Below are positions 19,580-30,916 of a DNA stretch of 64,000 bases, in pieces. Position numbers and translations under genes: made by a program. The DNA comes from Hydrangea macrophylla (taxonomy: Eukaryota; Streptophyta; Magnoliopsida; Cornales; Hydrangeaceae): assembly GCA_033977485.1 (NCBI GenBank), contig CM066991.1:51314850-51378849 (forward strand), read 5' to 3'. How positions within the stretch are numbered: position 1 is the stretch's first letter; every line of letters begins with the position of its first letter. The notes under the pieces are model-generated. The model was not told where the DNA came from, ran no database searches, and was given only the letters and a program-made list of their open reading frames with translations.

Positions 19580-20398
19580 TCAATTTCTTACCTTTCGAGT
19601 AAATTCATCATTCGGGTCTTGATTATCAGGATTCATCCGCTCATTACGAATTATATTATTTTCCTCACCCATATTCAGTTCTTCGTTAGGCTCAATATTC
19701 CGTCTTACCTCACATTCTGCCTCACATAGGTAATCGTCGTCTTTAGGAGGTTGATCCATAGCATTAAAAATGTTTAATTTTAAGTTCATGTTCCCAAATG
19801 ACACCTTTATTACCCCCGTCTGACTATTAACACGAGCGTTAGCGGTTGCTAAGAATGGACGGCCTAAGATGACAGGAGTGTGTTTCCTAGCATCTAGCAC
19901 GGGGTTAGTGTCAAGGACCATGAAGTCGACAGGATAATAGCATTTATCAACTTTAACCAAGACGTCCTCGATGATTCCTCTAGGTATTTTAATAGAACGA
20001 TCCACTAATTGTATGGTAGCAGCCATAGGCTTAAGTTCACCTAGTCCTAGTTGTTTATAGACGTGATAAGGTAAGAGGTTAACACTATCTCCTAAGTCAA
20101 AAACAGCCCGATGAATGATAGTGTCACCTATGACACATGATATCTTAGGCATACCTGGATCTTTATATTTTGGAGTAGCTTGTTGGAAAATTGAGCGTAC
20201 TTTTTCCGTGAGAAAAACCTTTTTCGGTATATGACTGCGTATTTTACGCTTTTGAGTACAAAGGTCTTTTAAACATTTCGCGTAAGCGGGCATTTGTTTT
20301 ATAGAATCGAGGAATGGAATATTAATTTTTACTTGTTTAAACACCTCGAGTATATCTTCAGTTTTTGACTTTTTCATAGAAAAATTTGACAATCTCAA
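19580..20398 (-). pseudogene. E3 aspartic protease region
   Basis: A 272-residue frame has a conserved Athila-type lead-in (NIPFLDSIKQMPAYAKCLKDL), then a retropepsin-like fold: the active-site strand reads AVFDLGDSVNLLPY, where DLG-D replaces the usual D(S/T)G-A, and ILGRPFLATANA is the conserved flap-side motif. A frameshift near 20360-20395 separates it from gag. A weak acidic tail follows and the frame ends without RT. The altered active site and frameshift make activity unlikely. Confidence 0.75.
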
Positions 20399-21840
20399 CG
20401 TTTGGTGGATATGGCATTCTCGGAATATAATTCATTGGGATCGGTTCATTCTCTTTCCTGACTTTATCCACATCCTCACCCTTTTCTTTATTCAAATTTA
20501 TTTTTTTATTTTTCTCACCCTCATTCGGAATTACAACAATCTCCTCATCTCGAATAGTCGTCCTAGTCAAAACGTCATTCACTTGCTCAATCGACCCCCC
20601 ATTCTTGTATTATCCCTTAAGGTTTTGAATAGTTTGTGCAGGCAGCTTTCCCTCATTTCTACGACTCACCGCAGTAGCTATTTGTCCCATTTGGGATTCA
20701 ATCTTCGCAATGGATTGTGTATGAGAATGCACTATTTGTGCTTGTTCTTGGACTTGTACTTATATATTTTTTAGAGATGCCAACACCGTAGCCTCAAATG
20801 CGTTATCCCTTGGAGGGTTAGGATTATGAGGTGGGTGTTAGTATTGATGTTGTTGATATTGGGATCGATAAGTATTAGGAAAATTGTTCGACATAGGATT
20901 ATAGTTATTTTGTGGGAATTGTTGCATAGAATTAATGTGTTGCTCCACAAATTTTGGATATTCAGATACAGAAGGACATGCAAAGATATTATGAGACGGT
21001 TCAGAACACAATGCACATACTTCTGAAGAAGGTGGAGTAGACCTATTTCCCATCCTCATAAGTTGGTCAAGTTTTCTATTTAATTCTTGTATTTCAATTG
21101 ATTGACTTGACTCGACTTTCACCTCTCGCTTAGGTTGAAGGTACCCCTCAGGATGGACAGACACTGCTTGGTGCATCGAATTCTCGCTCAAAGTTTCAAA
21201 AAATTTCCAAGCCTCGTCGGCACTTTTGTGTAGGAAGGTACCCGCACAAACAGCATCGACGGTATTACGGACAGAGGAAATAAGCCCCTCGTAGAAAAGT
21301 TGTACCAATTGCCACTTAGGAACCTGATGATGTGGGCATGAACGTAATAAATCTTTAAATTTCTCCCATGTGTCATAAAGTGTTTCCCCATCTGCATCAC
21401 AAAATTTGTTATCGATTTTCTTATTTAATTTGTTCTTGTGATTGGGAAAAACTTTTGTAAAAATGCGTTGTGTAAGGCTTCCAATGTTTTAATTGTGTTT
21501 GGCTCAAGTGATTGATGCCAATACTTCGCTTTATCCCTTAAAGAGAATGGGAAGAGATGCAGTTTTAATTCATCATCAGTGAAATTTTTGATTTTAAAAG
21601 CAGCGCAAATGTCTTGAAATTCTCCTAAGTGTTGATATAGATCTTCATTTATACGGCCATGGAAAGAAGGAAGGAGCAAGATAGTAGACGACTTTATCTC
21701 AAAGTGAGATGCCGTCGCCTCTGGTAATTCGATACCTGCTTGAGGCATATAAGTCGTAGGAATAAAATAATCTTTAAGTAGAGGAGGTGGCGGTATATTA
21801 GGGTTATTCCATTGTTTCCATTATTTCCAATGTCGGCCAT
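20358..21840 (-). pseudogene. gag: E3 gag, multiple frameshifts
   Basis: A likely start ATG at 21840 (MADIGN) is followed within about 35 bases by a frameshift. The capsid part is then readable: FEIKSSTILLLPSFHGR and AKYWHQSLEPNTIKTLEA in 21748-21425. The frame changes again at 21400 and 21308. A zinc knuckle CALCSEPSHNIFAC lies near 21010-20970, followed by a Gln/Asn-rich stretch. The last part (20582-20358) is charged and ends with PMNYIPRMPYPPNVE, typical of the gag-protease border in this branch. No full Gag can be made. Confidence 0.78.
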
Positions 21841-22527
21841 TGGAATAGGTTCTATGTTCAAAGTTCGAGTTTTTCTTAAACATTTACGGGTGCTTTGAAT
21901 TTCAGCCTAAAACAGTGATGATGGTTTTGGACTCGACTCGTCGTCTATTATCAACTGAGCTCTAGGAGCTAGGGTTGAAGACTTATTGATTCTATGGGTA
22001 CGTTCAAGTTCAAGATTGAAAGGTTGTAATTCCGGTTTATTTGAACGTGTACCAAACATAAACTAAAAGAAAATACACTAAAACAACGACTGACTCAACA
22101 AACAAAAAAAACTACGCAAGTAATCAAGCATGCAAGCACACAGTACTACTATGATACATGTAATTATCCTTATGCAGTGATTCGCGTCAAAGCCCAGCGC
22201 CCCAGGTTTGCTAGCTAATGCACGTGAACATCACTCCTAAACTAATGCAAATAGTGCGTCTCAGCGCCCTGACTAACAGTGGTTGGAAGCAAATTTCACA
22301 GGAAGCGATTTAGTTTATTTATTATTTTTTATTTTCGCGTAAACTCCTTTGACGTGCATAGCTGCTCCACTCAAAACGCTAGAAATTGATTGCTTTGAGA
22401 AACTAGAAAACAAAAAGAAAAAGTTAGTAATTTAAAACAAAAATGGAAAATAAGAAAAATAAAAACTAATCTAATATTTATGAATTAACTAAACTAAGAT
22501 TCTAAAACTAAAGGTAGTGAATTGCAA
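21841..22527 (-). other. E3 leader between PBS and gag
   Basis: About 690 bases of AT-rich DNA without a recognisable gene or repeat. Confidence 0.55.
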
Positions 22528-22545
22528 TCCCCGGCAACGGCGCCA
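22528..22545 (-). other. E3 primer binding site
   Basis: The minus strand reads TGGCGCCGTTGCCGGGGA, a classical plant Gypsy PBS complementary to the 3' end of tRNA-Asp (family knowledge). It lies five bases from the LTR end at 22551. Confidence 0.9.
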
Positions 22546-22550
22546 AAAAT

Positions 22551-23867
22551 TGATCTTGTCAAAATCAATATATAAAAGTATGCTTACTTATGCTTTACTT
22601 TCAAAAGATTTGCAGTGTGGAAATAAAGGTCGAACCCACAGAGATTGATTACTACGCACTTTAATTTTTAAAACCTAAATTTAGTTAATTAAGAAAAATG
22701 GATTTTGGATTTAATTTGAATTAAACTAATAACAATAAAAGTAAATCTAAATTAAGAAAGCAATTAAAAATTTATTTTTATAATAAGTTTAAGGAACCTA
22801 GGATTGCAAATCCACCACAAGCTTCATAACAAGGGTATTTACGAATTACTTTAGCTTATTAAGTTGGATGATAATGAGGAATTGGGCTTGTAGCTACAAT
22901 TCCCCCGTTAAGAAAATAACTATGGTTCAAGCACCAACATAATCCATCTTCGGTTAGCATGAATTATCCCACACTAAACTAGGGTTGTGGTATAGTCCGA
23001 CTTATCAAGGCATGGACAATTCGGATACTTGATAGCAAAATTCAATTTAAGCACCATTACATGCAAATAATCTAAACAAGCACAGCAAGCTTAGATCATT
23101 GAACACACTACCATCAAAATAGATCTAAGACAAGTGTAAACTTTGAAAGTAACGATTTAATTAATAAAAGCACAATTTATTTATAAAAATCCTCGAAACA
23201 TGTAACTGTCATCCATACATAATAAAACTAAAATAAAAACATAAAATACACCCTATTACTTGGCTAGGGTTTCATTGAAACCCTAGATCTTGAGTTTAGT
23301 TGGCCATAGAATTGATGAACGGCAAGAGGTTGATGGAGGAGGCCATGGGAATCCTTGGTCATCTTTTTCTTTTCCTTGCTTTCCTCTCTTCAATGGCTGA
23401 AGTTTTAGTTGTGTATTGTGTGTAAAATAATTACCAACCCCCAAGAATTGAATTAATTTGGGATATATATAGTTTTGTAGCAAGTTTGGAAGCTTTCCTA
23501 ACCCAATTCGCACTAAAACTGCTGTATTTAGCTTTTCGAACGTAATTAAACAGTTTCATTCATGTAGGAGTCTTTAGTACACTGAAATACGCATTTTCAC
23601 TTTTTTGCATAGGTCGCGCATACGGGCCGCACGAGCGAGACTCTGGGAGGTCGCGCGAGCGGGCCGCGCGCGTGATGTGCCTTTTTCAGCTTCTTTCAGC
23701 TTGCTTTTTCACCCCATTTAGCTTGGAATTCTTGCTTTTCTCCAAATCCTGACAGAAAATAGAAAACGAAGTAAAAATATACAAAAATAGGATAAAAAGT
23801 ACTAACAAATGTAAATTAAGGCGTATAATTAGGATTTGTTCTCTCCCGATCAGTTAGTCTCTTATCA
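22551..23867 (-). repeat. E3 5' LTR, about 1317 bp
   Basis: On the minus strand it starts TGATAAGAGACTAAC (23867) and ends in CA at 22551 next to the PBS. It contains a short GC-rich palindrome array (23612-23677) and a minus-strand TATA-like CTATATATAT (23472-23463) about 140 bp downstream of it. Confidence 0.82.
23612..23677 (-). repeat. CGCGAG palindrome cluster in E3 U3
   Basis: GGTCGCGCGAGCGGGCCGCG and a decayed copy about 30 bp away form the only GC-rich patch of this LTR. The words match E3's own internal array (19007-19252) and E1's U3 array (6597-6806). Confidence 0.75.
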
Positions 23868-24869
23868 AAAGATGCATTCTTTTACGGGCGTAGCAAAGGT
23901 CTCAACTAAAACATATAAGTAGCTATATATATCTCAACATCTCATCATAGAATGCATTCTCCTTATCAATAAAGCACCCACATGCAACAACGTTAACAAA
24001 ATCCACGTATCCTTATCCAAACAACAACTACTAACTTGCCCGACTAGGTATTCGAAGAGAATACAAACAATTGATACGACTCGCTTTGACATCCCGGAAT
24101 GTTACACAGTCCATAACCAAAGCTCGACACGGAGTCCCAACTCTAAACAACAACACCAGAAGGGTTGATGCTACATACCAACCAAAGCCATCTTGCACTA
24201 TCCAAACCACCTTGCACTAACCAAACCATCTTGCACCAACCAAACTACCTTATACAAACAAAGCCCTCTTGCGCTAACCAAAGCATCTTTCGCTAACCAC
24301 CTCGTCGAGGAGCTGAAGTGCTAAGGAGTTCAAGAACATCTGTTTCATCACAAAGAACCGAAAAGAGTCTCAACTCTATGAACCACCACTTCGTCCCGAA
24401 GAACCAATGTGTTCTCTCTATCCTTCGCTTTGTCACGAAGAACCGAAGTGTCAACTCAACCTTTACTTCGTCACAAAGACCCGAAGTGTTCTTACTAACC
24501 TTCACTTCATCACGGAGAACCGAAGTGTCCATTTCATTATGAAGAATCAAAAGGAATCTTAACTCTACAAACCACCATGTCGTCACAAAGAACCGAAGTG
24601 TCAAACTAGCCTAACATGGAGTCCATGCTTTACCCAACAACTAGCCTGACACGGAGTTCTAGCTTTACCCAACAACTACCCTGACATAGAGTCCCAGATT
24701 TACCCAATAACTAGCCTAACACGGAGTCCCAGCTTTACCCAACAACTAGCTTGACACCAAGTCCCAGCTTTATCCAACACTAGCTTGACACGGAGTCCCA
24801 GGTTAACCACACTAAGTTTGACACAGAGTTCGGACTCCCAATTCAGGGTTTGACACGGAGTCCCAACTC
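23868..24869 (-). repeat. E4 left part: decayed Gypsy-type LTR with hairpin-like repeats
   Basis: No gene is seen. Two imperfect repeat blocks are present. At about 24330-24605, ACTTCG...CGAAGT hairpins recur around CACGAAGAACC (good copies near 24467 and 24506). At about 24605-24869, a TGACACGGAGTCCCA core repeats every 50-60 bp with partly pairing flanks. The segment is continuous with 33568 onward once E5 is removed. By order of similar blocks it resembles the E10 LTR (51252-54590, minus); its exact ends are unclear. Confidence 0.5.
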
Positions 24870-24874
24870 CTAAT
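24870..24874 (+). other. E5 target-site duplication, left copy (CTAAT)
   Basis: CTAAT precedes the 5' LTR and is repeated exactly at 33563-33567 after the 3' LTR. This proves that E5 is one complete insertion. Confidence 0.95.
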
Positions 24875-25883
24875 TGTTGGGTTTGTGCCCTCAAATCATT
24901 ACTTTATGTATGAGACATTGACTTTTTAATATATGGATATCAGCTTTACATTTCATTATGTATGTTTCTTTCATGAGATGATTGTTTATCCTTAAGTATC
25001 ATAGTAAGTAATTCGTGTATGTATGAGATACATACAAGTGAGATACGAATTACTATTCTTTGTTACTTAGAATGTGTCACAGTGGATGATGAAACTGGAT
25101 ATCTCATCAGGTTTACACTGTAGCATGATTAACTACCATTGGATGGAGTGATTAATCTCAATCACTAGAGTTTAACTCTTAGTTAACATGCTAGTGCTTA
25201 TAGTGCATTGACGGACCTGAGCTTTCCTATTGACACTCAAGGCTGTCAATCAGTCGATAGGAACTCATAACTTGTATAAGCTACGTGTTCTTAATCTTGA
25301 GACGTTTATGAACACAGACTGTGGATATGGCTTCTTTGATTTACCAATCAGTGAGGTCTATAGAAGATCAACACCTGGGTATCTTGGGTATGTCATATTC
25401 ATAGGGTTGTGAACATAAATTGTCAAGACAGAATCTACCCTCTGTTTCAGAGTAAGCATTCCCTTGAGAATGCCACCAAGTCGATTACTGAGTACTGCAG
25501 TCTTGTTGATAAGAGTTATCAACATGTTTGGTAATCATGAGAGGTGAATGAGACTCAAGGAATATAAGAAGTAATCATGATTCAGGTTGATAGTAACAGT
25601 TATCCGACTACCTGAATATGATTACGAATGCTAACGGTAGAGGGACATTAGTACAACATACAAGTCTAGTTATCGCTTCGGATATGTTCTTTTGCGTTGG
25701 AGTTCAGTTATCGTTTTATAGTGGAGTAAACGTTAACTGATCAGTCGATTAATTTGCTGATCAAAGAGTTTGGTCATGGGAGTTAATCAACTGATCTGAG
25801 CCAACAATAAAGAGCCTAGGAGGTCCCACTCTTAGCTCCGCAAGGATGCTTGGAAAGGCAAATGAGGATGATGTCAAGACAGG

Positions 25884-25995
25884 TTCGATCGATCGAAGTT
25901 GTCTCGATCGATTGAAGTCTAGACAGGTTCGATCGATTGAAGATGGTTCCATCGATCTAATGTTCGATCGATCGAATCCACTTCGATCGCTCGAG
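25884..25995 (+). repeat. TTCGATCGATCGAA palindrome array in E5 U3 (5' LTR)
   Basis: Two perfect 14-bp palindromes (25884-25897, 25963-25976) and about four variants with TCGATTGA, CCATCGATC or TCGCTCGAG words lie in 112 bp. Variants fit C-T or G-A decay of CpG. It sits directly upstream of the TATA box. The 3' LTR copy is at 33074-33185. Confidence 0.85.
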
Positions 25996-26017
25996 AGCTA
26001 GGTCGGTTCTGGGAATC

Positions 26018-26025
26018 TATAAATA
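26018..26025 (+). promoter_or_regulatory. TATA box of E5 5' LTR
   Basis: TATAAATA in the context AATCTATAAATAGGGC, conserved in the 3' LTR (33208-33215) and in E6. Transcription would begin roughly 30 bp downstream, in R. Confidence 0.75.
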
Positions 26026-26374
26026 GGGCAGCTGCGTTCTGGAAAGGTTGTTCGTCGTTTTGAACGTCAGAAGCTGCAGAAACTGTTTTGGAGCCCCAAA
26101 ACCTTCTGTATCCTCTCCATTAGGGTTCCCACTAACCCTAGCCCTTCCTGCGAGCATCCATAGGAGTCATAAGAATGAAGACCATCTAGTGGAGGCTGCT
26201 GGAAGTTAGAGATTTATGAATTGGGTTCAAGACAGTAAGGTATAATTCTTGTCCCCTCTTGTGTGCATCTATAGAGTTGATGGGTAGTAGAACCGGGCAT
26301 GCCAATTAAGTTTTATAACTTGATTTTTCCGCTGCGCGTTTAAACTTAGAACTTAAACCTATTTTTCCAACAAT

Positions 26375-26388
26375 TGGTATCAGAGCCA
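26375..26388 (+). other. E5 primer binding site, initiator Met tRNA type
   Basis: TGGTATCAGAGCCA starts two bases after the LTR end, the usual PBS of plant Copia elements. Confidence 0.88.
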
Positions 26389-28061
26389 CGCTCGTTTGGA
26401 TCTATAGATGCATTTTTGGAACACTATTTTGATTTGCATGTTGATTTTAGAACTGTTTTCAAAACTGCATCATCATAGATCTGTTTCTGCAGTGTTATCG
26501 CAGCAGTATACAAATCTGTCATTGCATAGGATGCAAGGAGGATTCGATCGATCGAATATATTTCGATCGATCGAACATCTGTTCTCAAGCGATCGAACAG
26601 TCTTCGATCGATCGAAACCTTCTGGTATTCGATCGATCGAATGAAGTTAGATCGATCGAGAGAGATTCTTTGTCAGGTTCTTTGTTTCACAGTTTTAAAG
26701 TGTTTTGAAATTAAAAACTTTAATTTTAAAATATTCTGTAAAATTTTCAAATCATTCTGTGAAACAGAATGTTCAAGCGATTGAACAGTGTTCAATCGAT
26801 CGAAGGTTCCAGCGATCGAACGGTCTTCGATCGATCGAACTGTGACAGAGAAGTAAGATGCTGTTTTATGTTCTAATTTAGTATGTAAAGAGTTTATATA
26901 CTGTGTGAATCAATTAAGTGTTTCAACAGTTACATATATTTGTTATGTATGTATGGATGCGTGTACGACTAACCCTTTTGCAGCTAGATTAGTCGCTATC
27001 TCCCATGGCACCAAATCATTTGAATATTTGTATTTAAATTGTTTGAGATTGGTGCATGTTGTAATTTAAGTTTGGTTTGGTTTTAAGGCATATGTAAAGG
27101 GCGCTGCGACTTCAATCCTACGAAAAGGAAAGTCGCACCGGTTTCCCTAGCCTTTTATTTTGTTGTTATTTCTATTTCTAGATAAATTGTAAACTTCGAA
27201 AGAAGCATAGGACAAATGTAATAGAATTAGAAAATCCATGAAGATGGAGCAAGGAACCATTATCCATGAAGATGGACCTAGAGGCGATCAAACCAAAAGG
27301 AGGTTCTATAGAGATAGAGCTATGGGAGATAGAGGCATTGTTTGAATGCCTATATTTCATTTTAGTTTTTTGTTTTATGTGCTTGGTTTGTGATTGGCGT
27401 ATAATACATTGTTGCATGCACGCAAAATAAGTTTTCTAAAATAAAATTCAAAAACCGTTTTCAACACATTAGTAAACATTAGATATTTATGGGAAGTGTG
27501 TAGAAACAGATTTTCTCAAAAAGCAAAATCCTTTTTACTAAAACTAGTGGGAGAGGATCTATTAATTATACCCACGATCTTCCATTAACGGTTCACTGTA
27601 AGATGAGTGGTGCATTCTGTGTCACCTCGTCAGGGGTGATCATTCCATACGGAGGGTGCATTACTCATTGGTTACTAGGTGTGAACTTCTTATGATAGGA
27701 TCAATCAGACGTGTTAGAGGGTGACCACCACACGGAGGCGCTACTTGAGACGGTTGTGATTGGATCCTAGTTAATGGTATACACTAGCTAAGCTATGGAT
27801 AAGGGATCCCACACGGGGCATTGTTCAGAAACTTAGAGATCAAAAGGGATCGGGAGTCATAACTTGTTTTTGCAAGAGTTGCATAGCGGAAAAGTCTTGA
27901 TTAATCGAAAAATAGAAAATTGACCTCCACACGGAGGCTTTATTCTTTTGTTTCGATATTCCGGCGACTTTGTTTTAAAATAAGAGTTTTAAGGATTTTT
28001 TTATGTCAAACTGTCAAATCCTGATATCCATATTTATTTTGTTTGATTTTCAGTAATCATA
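26389..28061 (+). other. E5 5' leader with palindrome arrays and short GC hairpins
   Basis: About 1.67 kb without a gene. TCGATCGA palindromes recur at 26543-26662 and 26772-26842, this time downstream of the TATA box. Just before gag, four or five short hairpins with CACACGG or CATACGG centres occur (27623-27638, 27641-27657, 27726-27740, 27806-27821, 27922-27938). E6 keeps the counterparts. Leaders of this kind carry packaging and dimerisation signals in retroelements; that role here is inferred. Confidence 0.6.
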
Positions 28062-29585
28062 ATGTCTGGATCTGCATTTAGTCCACTTGCCACCATACTC
28101 ACTCAAAACAAGTTAACTGGAAACAACTACACTGAATGGAAACGTAACCTTGACATCGTGTTAACTGCGGAGGATCACATATATGTCCTCACCACCCCAT
28201 GCCCCGAAGAACCCGCGGCAAATGCTTCGGCAGCTGCCAGACGCGAGTTCGACAAATGGAAGAAGTCGAATGGAATGGCTCATTGCTATATTCTGGCCTC
28301 AATGGCTGGTGTATTGCAACACCAATTCCAATCGAATGATTCTGCCAGTGACATTATCACATCCCTGAAAAAGATGTTTGGGGAGCATAGCAGGCCTGCC
28401 AGACAGGTAGCCATGCAAAAGATAATGAGTGCAAAGATGTCGGAAGGGACTCCAGTCAAGGAACATGTTTTAAAAATGATTGGTTATTTAAACGAGCTGG
28501 AGACCCTAGGTGCCAACATCGATGCACAGACCCAAGTTGATATTATCCTTAATTCGCTGTCGCCTTCATTCGCTCAATTTAAACTTAACTATAATATGAA
28601 TCAAATGAATTTTTCAATGAGCGAATTGATGAGTTCTCTTTTGGCAGCGGAAGGGGTGATCAAACCTGGGGTCAACGTTTTGAACGTTGAGAAAAGCGCT
28701 TCCTCCTCCCGACCTGTGCCGAAAGGAAAGAAAGGGAAGAAGAAAGCCAGTACTGGTGGTTCAAGTGTTGGACCAGTCCCTAAGATTGCAAAATCTAAGG
28801 GAAAAGGTAAGGGCAAAGAGAAGGTGGGTGGCCAAGGCAAAGGAAAGTGTTTCCAATGCGGTGAAAAGGGCCACTGGAAGAGGAACTGTCCAGAATTCTT
28901 AGCTACAAGAGTTCAAGGTATGATTGAATCACATGTGATTGAAGTAAGTTTTATAACGGATACTTCAAACACTTGGTGCATTGATTCTGGTGAGACTAAC
29001 CATATCTATAATTCATTACAGGGGTTTAGATCAACCAGGAGGTGCAGTGATGGGGAAATCGTACTTACTCTAGGTTCTAGCGCAACCGTTTCTACGGTTG
29101 CTATAGGAGTCGTAGTTTTAGAATTTCTAGACAATAAAGTTTTGATTTTATCAGATGTACTTTACGTCCCTTTAATGAGACGTAATTTAATTTCAGTTTC
29201 TAATTTATCGAATAATGGTTATTCTTTTCATTTTGGAACTGAAGTTGTGATTAAAAGAAATAGTTCTTTTATATGTTCTAGTGTTAAATCAAATGGTTTG
29301 TATGTGATTACTCCCAATATTTCTAAAGATTCTTGCTTGGAACTTAATAACTCAATGGTAACTATACCATCTAAAAGAAAAGAACCTTCCACTAATCCAA
29401 CAAGGCTTTGGCACATGAGGCTTGGCCATATCAATCTAAATAGGATTGGCAGACTAGTCAAAGAAGGGATCTTAGGCGAATTGGTTTTAGAACCAATGGA
29501 AGTCTACGAGTCTTATTTAGAGGGTAAGATGACCAAAAGGCCCTTTCCCGCAAAGGGCAATGGACCAATGCATTATTGGAATTAG
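28062..29585 (+). pseudogene. gag-pol: E5 gag, protease and start of integrase
   Basis: From ATG 28062: a Copia-type Gag (KLTGNNYTEWKRNLDIVL at about 15, capsid to about 200), a Lys/Gly/Ser-rich basic stretch, a zinc knuckle CFQCGEKGHWKRNC at 263, the protease active site WCIDSGETNHI at about 305-315 (DSG-E where DSG-A is usual), and the pre-integrase finger starting LWHMRLGHINL. Both cysteines of that finger are changed to Tyr in VYESYLEGK, whereas E6 keeps VCKSCLEGK. A one-base deletion near 29565 shifts the frame and ends the ORF. Gag from this ORF could still be made; protease and finger look damaged. Confidence 0.88.
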
Positions 29586-30916
29586 TTCATACTGATGTGT
29601 GTGGACCAATAAATATTAGAGCAAGGGGTGGTTATGAGTATTTCATAACATTTACTGATGACCACTCCAGGTATGGATATGTGTACCTAATGCAGCACAA
29701 GTCTGAATCCTTTGAAAAGTTCAAAGAGTTTAGGGCTGAAGTGGAGAAGCAATTGGGCACACATATCAAGGCCATTAGATCTGATCGAGGTGGCGAGTAC
29801 CTCTCTAATGAGTTTATTGATCACCTCGTACAGAATGGGATTCTGTCACAGTTGACTGCACCTGGTACGCCTCAGCAGAACGGTGTAGCGGAGAGAAGGA
29901 ATCGGACTCTTTTAGACATGACTAGGTCGATGATGAGTTACTCGGAGTTGCCATTATTCCTTTGGGGTAATGCTTTGGAAACCGCTGCGTACATACTAAA
30001 TCTAGTACCAAGCAAATCTGTTCCTAGGACACCACGAGAGATGTGGATTGGGCGCAAGCCTTCTTTGCAACATCTCTGGATATGGGGGTGTCCGGCACAT
30101 GTGCTGAAAGGAAAGATGAGCAAGTTGGATTCTAGATCGGAAGTATGTTACTTCGTAGGGTATCCAAAGGGTACTTATGGATGGTATTTTTATGATCCAA
30201 GAGAGCAGAAAGTATTTGTTAGTACGAATGTTGTTTTCTTGGAGGATGAGTATATCATGAACCATAAACCTAAGGGAAGGATAGATCTTAGAGAGATAGA
30301 AGGAGAGCCCTTAGTCCAACCCGTAGTTGATAACCATATAAATCAAGAAAATACCACTTCTTCACCCATTTCCGCACCGGTACCTCGTCGTAGTGGGAGG
30401 ATTATCAGCCAGCCTGATAGATACATGTTCTTAGGAGAAGTTTTTGAAGCTGTCTCCATAGAATTTGAATCTGATCCTGCCACATACGAAGAGGCAATGA
30501 CTGATGTTGATTCAGAACATTGGGTTAAAGCTATGAAGGCTGAATTAGAATCTATGGATTCTAATCAGGTCTGGGATCTTGTAGAACTTCCAGTCAATAT
30601 TAAACCCATTGGTTGCAAGTGGGTCTACAAGAGGAAAAGAGCATCTGATGGAAAGGTTGAGACCTTTAAGGCTAGGCTTGTAGCGAAAGGTTATACTCAG
30701 AGGGAGGGCATTGACTATGAGGAAACCTTCTCTCCGGTAGCCATGCTCAAGTCCATCAGAATACTCTTATCCATTGCTGCATGCCTAGATTATGAGATCT
30801 GGCAGATGGACGTCAAGACTGCATTCTTAAATGGCAATCTTGAGGAGGACATCTATATGCAACAACCAGAAGGGTTCATAGCTGGTCGGAAAGGTAACTT
30901 GGTATGCAAGCTGTAA
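29576..30916 (+). pseudogene. pol: E5 integrase core and N-terminal RT
   Basis: The frame begins right after the upstream frameshift ([10 protein letters not shown], where Asp is the first catalytic residue). [14 protein letters not shown] holds the second Asp, [17 protein letters not shown] the Glu, and the [19 protein letters not shown] tail is typical of Copia integrase. RT starts near [15 protein letters not shown], with [14 protein letters not shown] and the palm motif [25 protein letters not shown] (first catalytic Asp). TAA at 30914-30916 stops the frame; a second in-frame TAG follows about 20 bases later. Confidence 0.9.

Larger units (their letters stand above)
18714..23867 (-). mobile_element. 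E3: Athila-like Gypsy element, decayed, missing RT and integrase
   Basis: The minus strand reads 5' LTR (23867-22551), PBS of the TGGCGCCGTTGCCGGGGA type, leader, decayed gag, decayed aspartic protease, then non-coding DNA up to the E2 insertion point at 18714. Gag and protease resemble the Athila branch of Ty3/Gypsy by motif memory. The rest of E3 and its 3' LTR must lie beyond E2 and E1, left of the window. RT should follow protease directly, but the 866 bases after protease contain none. Confidence 0.8.
24875..26372 (+). repeat. E5 5' LTR, 1498 bp
   Basis: It starts TGTTGGGTTTG and ends TTTTTCCAACA. An array of TTCGATCGATCGAA-type palindromes (25884-25995) stops 22 bp before a clear TATA box (26018-26025). 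It is collinear with 32065-33562. Confidence 0.96.
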
